Shown here piece by piece: positions 4,914 through 6,603 of a stretch of DNA of 6,603 nucleotides. Origin of the DNA: Gammaproteobacteria bacterium (lineage in GTDB: Bacteria; Pseudomonadota; Gammaproteobacteria; JAABTG01). The stretch is from contig JASJBY010000306.1 of the NCBI GenBank assembly GCA_030066245.1, positions 1 through 6,603 of the forward strand. The letters are read 5' to 3'. The first letter of the stretch is position 1; each line of letters starts with the position of its first letter. The notes beneath the pieces are model-generated. The model ran no database searches and had not been told where the DNA came from. It saw only the letters and a program-made list of their open reading frames with translations. The translations under genes were made by a program, and so were the position numbers.

Positions 4914-5975
4914 ATGACTACCACGACCGATAGCTCGACAGAATTGACCAAACCCGAGTCGACCACCGACACGTCGGCAGCTCGGACGAAGCGCCGCTGG
5001 AAGCGGATAGTAATCGGCAGCGTCGGCACCTTGGTACTGGCCATCGGAGCCCTGGGCGCGTATTGGTCACTGCAGCCTGATCATTTCGACGTGAAGGCGG
5101 TCGCTCTGGAACGCGTCGGCGGAGACGAGACAAAACTGGTTCGAGGAGCTGTATACGTCGCTACCATCGGTGAGGTGGCACGCACTCTCTTCGACAAACC
5201 AGGCGGTTACCTTTACAACGACTTGTTCATACCCGGCGTTTACCTGGATAACATGCCGAGCTGGGAGTACGGCGTGATTAAGGAAATACGTGACTCCCTG
5301 CACGCTTTGCGCAATGACTTCAGCCGCTCCCAGACCCAGTCAATTGAGAATATCGATCTGCGCAAGGCGGACGAATTTCTAAATTACAACGTGGATTCCT
5401 GGGTTCTACCCTCCACGGAGTCGGAGTATATGGATGCGGTTAAGGCTCTGGACCGCTACTTCTACGCGTTGGTCGGCGGTGCAACCCCTTCCGCCAGATT
5501 TTTCGCCCGCGCCGACAATCTCGCCGCCTACCTGGCCGTCGTGGAAAAGCGTCTCGGCAGCTATGCTCAGCGGCTCAGCGCCAGCGTTGGCGACTCTGAA
5601 CTTACCGCCGCCTTGGTCAAGGAGGCGGATCAACCAGTTCCGCCTACAGCCGTCGGCGAGATCCGCGTCAGAACACCCCGGTTTGAGATCGACGATGTGT
5701 TCTACGAGGCGCGAGGTTATGCGTGGGGGTTGTTGCACAGCTTCAAGGCCCTGGCCATCGAATTCGAGAGCGTCCTGGACGACAAGAACGCCGCGGTTTC
5801 CTTGCGGCAGGTTATCCGCGATCTTGAGGAAGCAACTAAGCGCATGTGGAGCCCCATGGTCCTGAACGGCCATGGTTTCGGTTATGTGGTCAATCATTCT
5901 CTTGTACTGGCGTCCTATATCTCCCGAGCCAACGCCGCCGTGCTGGACCTCCGAATCCTCCTCCAGCAAGGCTGA
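4914..5975 (+). CDS. DUF2333 family inner-membrane-anchored protein
   Basis: This 353-residue protein belongs to DUF2333 (Pfam PF10095), an uncharacterised family found mainly in gammaproteobacteria. Residues 1-24 are Thr/Ser-rich, 24-31 are basic (RTKRRWKR), and 32-53 form a single transmembrane helix, so the large C-terminal domain probably faces the periplasm. Family motifs follow in order: KPGGYLYND (95-103), LDNMPSWEYG (111-120), RNDFSRSQTQS (133-143) and SWVLPSTESEY (162-172). The rest is mostly helical, with a ARGYAWGLLHSFKALAIEF segment and a C-terminal VVNHSLVLASYISRANAAVLDLR. Length is normal and the frame intact. The ATG at 4914 has AGAGGA eight bases upstream. It sits 115 bases after the DUF502 gene with no convincing terminator between, which suggests one transcript. 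No enzymatic role is known or visible. Confidence 0.92.
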   Translation: MTTTTDSSTELTKPESTTDTSAARTKRRWKRIVIGSVGTLVLAIGALGAYWSLQPDHFDVKAVALERVGGDETKLVRGAVYVATIGEVARTLFDKPGGYLYNDLFIPGVYLDNMPSWEYGVIKEIRDSLHALRNDFSRSQTQSIENIDLRKADEFLNYNVDSWVLPSTESEYMDAVKALDRYFYALVGGATPSARFFARADNLAAYLAVVEKRLGSYAQRLSASVGDSELTAALVKEADQPVPPTAVGEIRVRTPRFEIDDVFYEARGYAWGLLHSFKALAIEFESVLDDKNAAVSLRQVIRDLEEATKRMWSPMVLNGHGFGYVVNHSLVLASYISRANAAVLDLRILLQQG

Positions 5976-6155
5976 CAGCGCTCGAAGCGATAAGCAAGCG
6001 GGATACGTGTGGGGACATTGCCAACGCCCATGCGGTGAACACGTGCATCCGTGTTGCCGTCGGATTGACCGTCGGCGAGGGAATTGTCGTCTAACCCGAA
6101 GTTCCTGCGGCAGAGCAGTCACAACTGATTGATAAAATTCGTAAAGTAGGGGTTC
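5976..6155. other. Spacer between the DUF2333 gene and the transposase
   Basis: No gene is recognised in these 180 bases. They contain a six-base-pair hairpin, AACACG/CGTGTT with loop TGCATC (6038-6055), without a following T-run, and a small direct repeat CCGTCGG separated by five bases. The part near 6120-6150 is more AT-rich and should include the outer end of the insertion sequence, but the matching terminal repeat lies outside the window. Confidence 0.5.
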
Positions 6156-6603
6156 TCAGCTTCCCTGTACTGGCAACAGGCGAAGCAACTTCATGGCGCG
6201 AGATTGCAGCGGGGTAAGCTCGGTGTCCTGATAAATGGCGGGACTGTCCGGGTCTGATTTCATTCGACAACGATGTCGACAACGGGTCCCCAGCTCCGCC
6301 ATCAAGGTCTTGAAGCTGTGGATGGGTAGACCATCCGCGGTTAGCCGAACAGCTTTCTTCTGTTTTGCAGACTCAGAGGGCTGCGCAGGGGCAACCGGAT
6401 CACGCCGCCAGCGTTCGATGGGCAAGCTCTCATCATCGAACAACAGGGGCGCCAACGCTTGGCGCATATGCCACTCGACATAGTAGGCCAACAGACACAG
6501 GAAGATGTGTGCGCGCACCCGCTGCTCGTCCCGATGATGGATGGGACGAATACGTAGGTCCAGTCCTTTGAGAGTGCGAAAGGCCCGTTCCACCTGGGCC
6601 AGG
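6156..6603 (-). CDS. IS1634-family (IS4-like) transposase, C-terminal part; 5' end outside window
   Basis: The frame is open from the right edge to a TGA at 6156-6158, giving about 149 C-terminal residues of a DDE transposase. It opens with LAQVERAFRTLK, which contains the E-x6-K of the YREK-type motif, so the catalytic Glu (codon 6590-6588) is present. Then come DLRIRPIHHR, RVRAHIFLCLLAYYVEWHMRQA and LAPLLFDDE, patterns typical of IS1634-family transposases, and a variable tail ending with MKLLRLLPVQGS. The first two catalytic Asp residues would lie beyond the window, so I cannot tell whether the gene is intact. No start codon is claimed; the frame continues past the edge. IS1634 is my best family assignment; another IS4-related family is possible. 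The gene lies tail-to-tail with the DUF2333 gene. Confidence 0.85.
   Translation of the reverse strand, partial: LAQVERAFRTLKGLDLRIRPIHHRDEQRVRAHIFLCLLAYYVEWHMRQALAPLLFDDESLPIERWRRDPVAPAQPSESAKQKKAVRLTADGLPIHSFKTLMAELGTRCRHRCRMKSDPDSPAIYQDTELTPLQSRAMKLLRLLPVQGS
6156..6603 (-). mobile_element. Partial insertion sequence, IS1634-like, continuing beyond the right edge
   Basis: Defined only by the transposase frame. The terminal inverted repeat on this side should lie within the roughly 30 bases left of 6156, but neither it nor the target duplication can be set without the other end. Confidence 0.6.

Noticed and set aside
6038..6055. Hairpin AACACG/CGTGTT as terminator of the DUF2333 gene
   Set aside because: A six-base-pair stem without a T-run, 62 bases after the stop; insufficient for a terminator call.
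6058..6076. Direct repeat CCGTCGG separated by five bases
   Set aside because: Two copies of seven bases only; no array, and not at an identifiable element end.
5406..6122. Minus-strand frame of 238 codons opposite the DUF2333 gene
   Set aside because: It is antisense to a clear family member and has no recognisable domain.

Overview
The window is GC-rich and bacterial. Family content (a DUF2333 protein next to a DUF502 protein, plus an Mrp/Mbh-type antiporter operon) and the densely overlapping gene style suggest a gammaproteobacterium, possibly one from a saline, alkaline or sulfur-oxidising habitat. That placement is inference from gene families; no rRNA or other marker gene is present.

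Bases 1-3595, minus strand: seven overlapping genes form one operon encoding the membrane module of a cation/proton antiporter of the Mrp (Mnh) / Mbh type. In the direction of transcription the order is mrpE, mrpF, mrpG, an MbhD-like DUF4040 gene, a gene joining an MbhE-like segment to MrpB, mrpC, and mrpD. The mrpD gene runs off the left edge. Every junction is a short overlap, so the genes are probably translationally coupled. The order is not the classical mrpABCDEFG order. It follows the subunit order of archaeal membrane-bound hydrogenase antiporter modules (MbhA-H), with pieces that sit at the C-terminus of MrpA elsewhere encoded separately here. No large NuoL-like MrpA subunit is visible; if present, it would lie beyond the left edge. 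mrpC has no ATG, GTG or TTG start near its N-terminus and most likely starts at a CTG.

Bases 3596-4045: a 450-base divergent intergenic region without a convincing gene. It holds a candidate extended -10 promoter for the antiporter operon inside a 7+7 inverted repeat, several short GC-rich palindromes, and weak forward promoter candidates.

Bases 4046-5975, plus strand: two genes for membrane-anchored proteins of uncharacterised families, DUF502 (two transmembrane segments, related to plant COV1 proteins) and DUF2333 (one N-terminal transmembrane anchor), separated by 115 bases and probably co-transcribed.

Bases 5976-6603: about 180 bases without a recognisable gene, then the 3' part of an IS1634-family (IS4-like) transposase on the minus strand, which runs off the right edge. 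It marks a mobile-element boundary next to the DUF2333 gene.

No tRNA, rRNA, CRISPR array or convincing intrinsic terminator was found.
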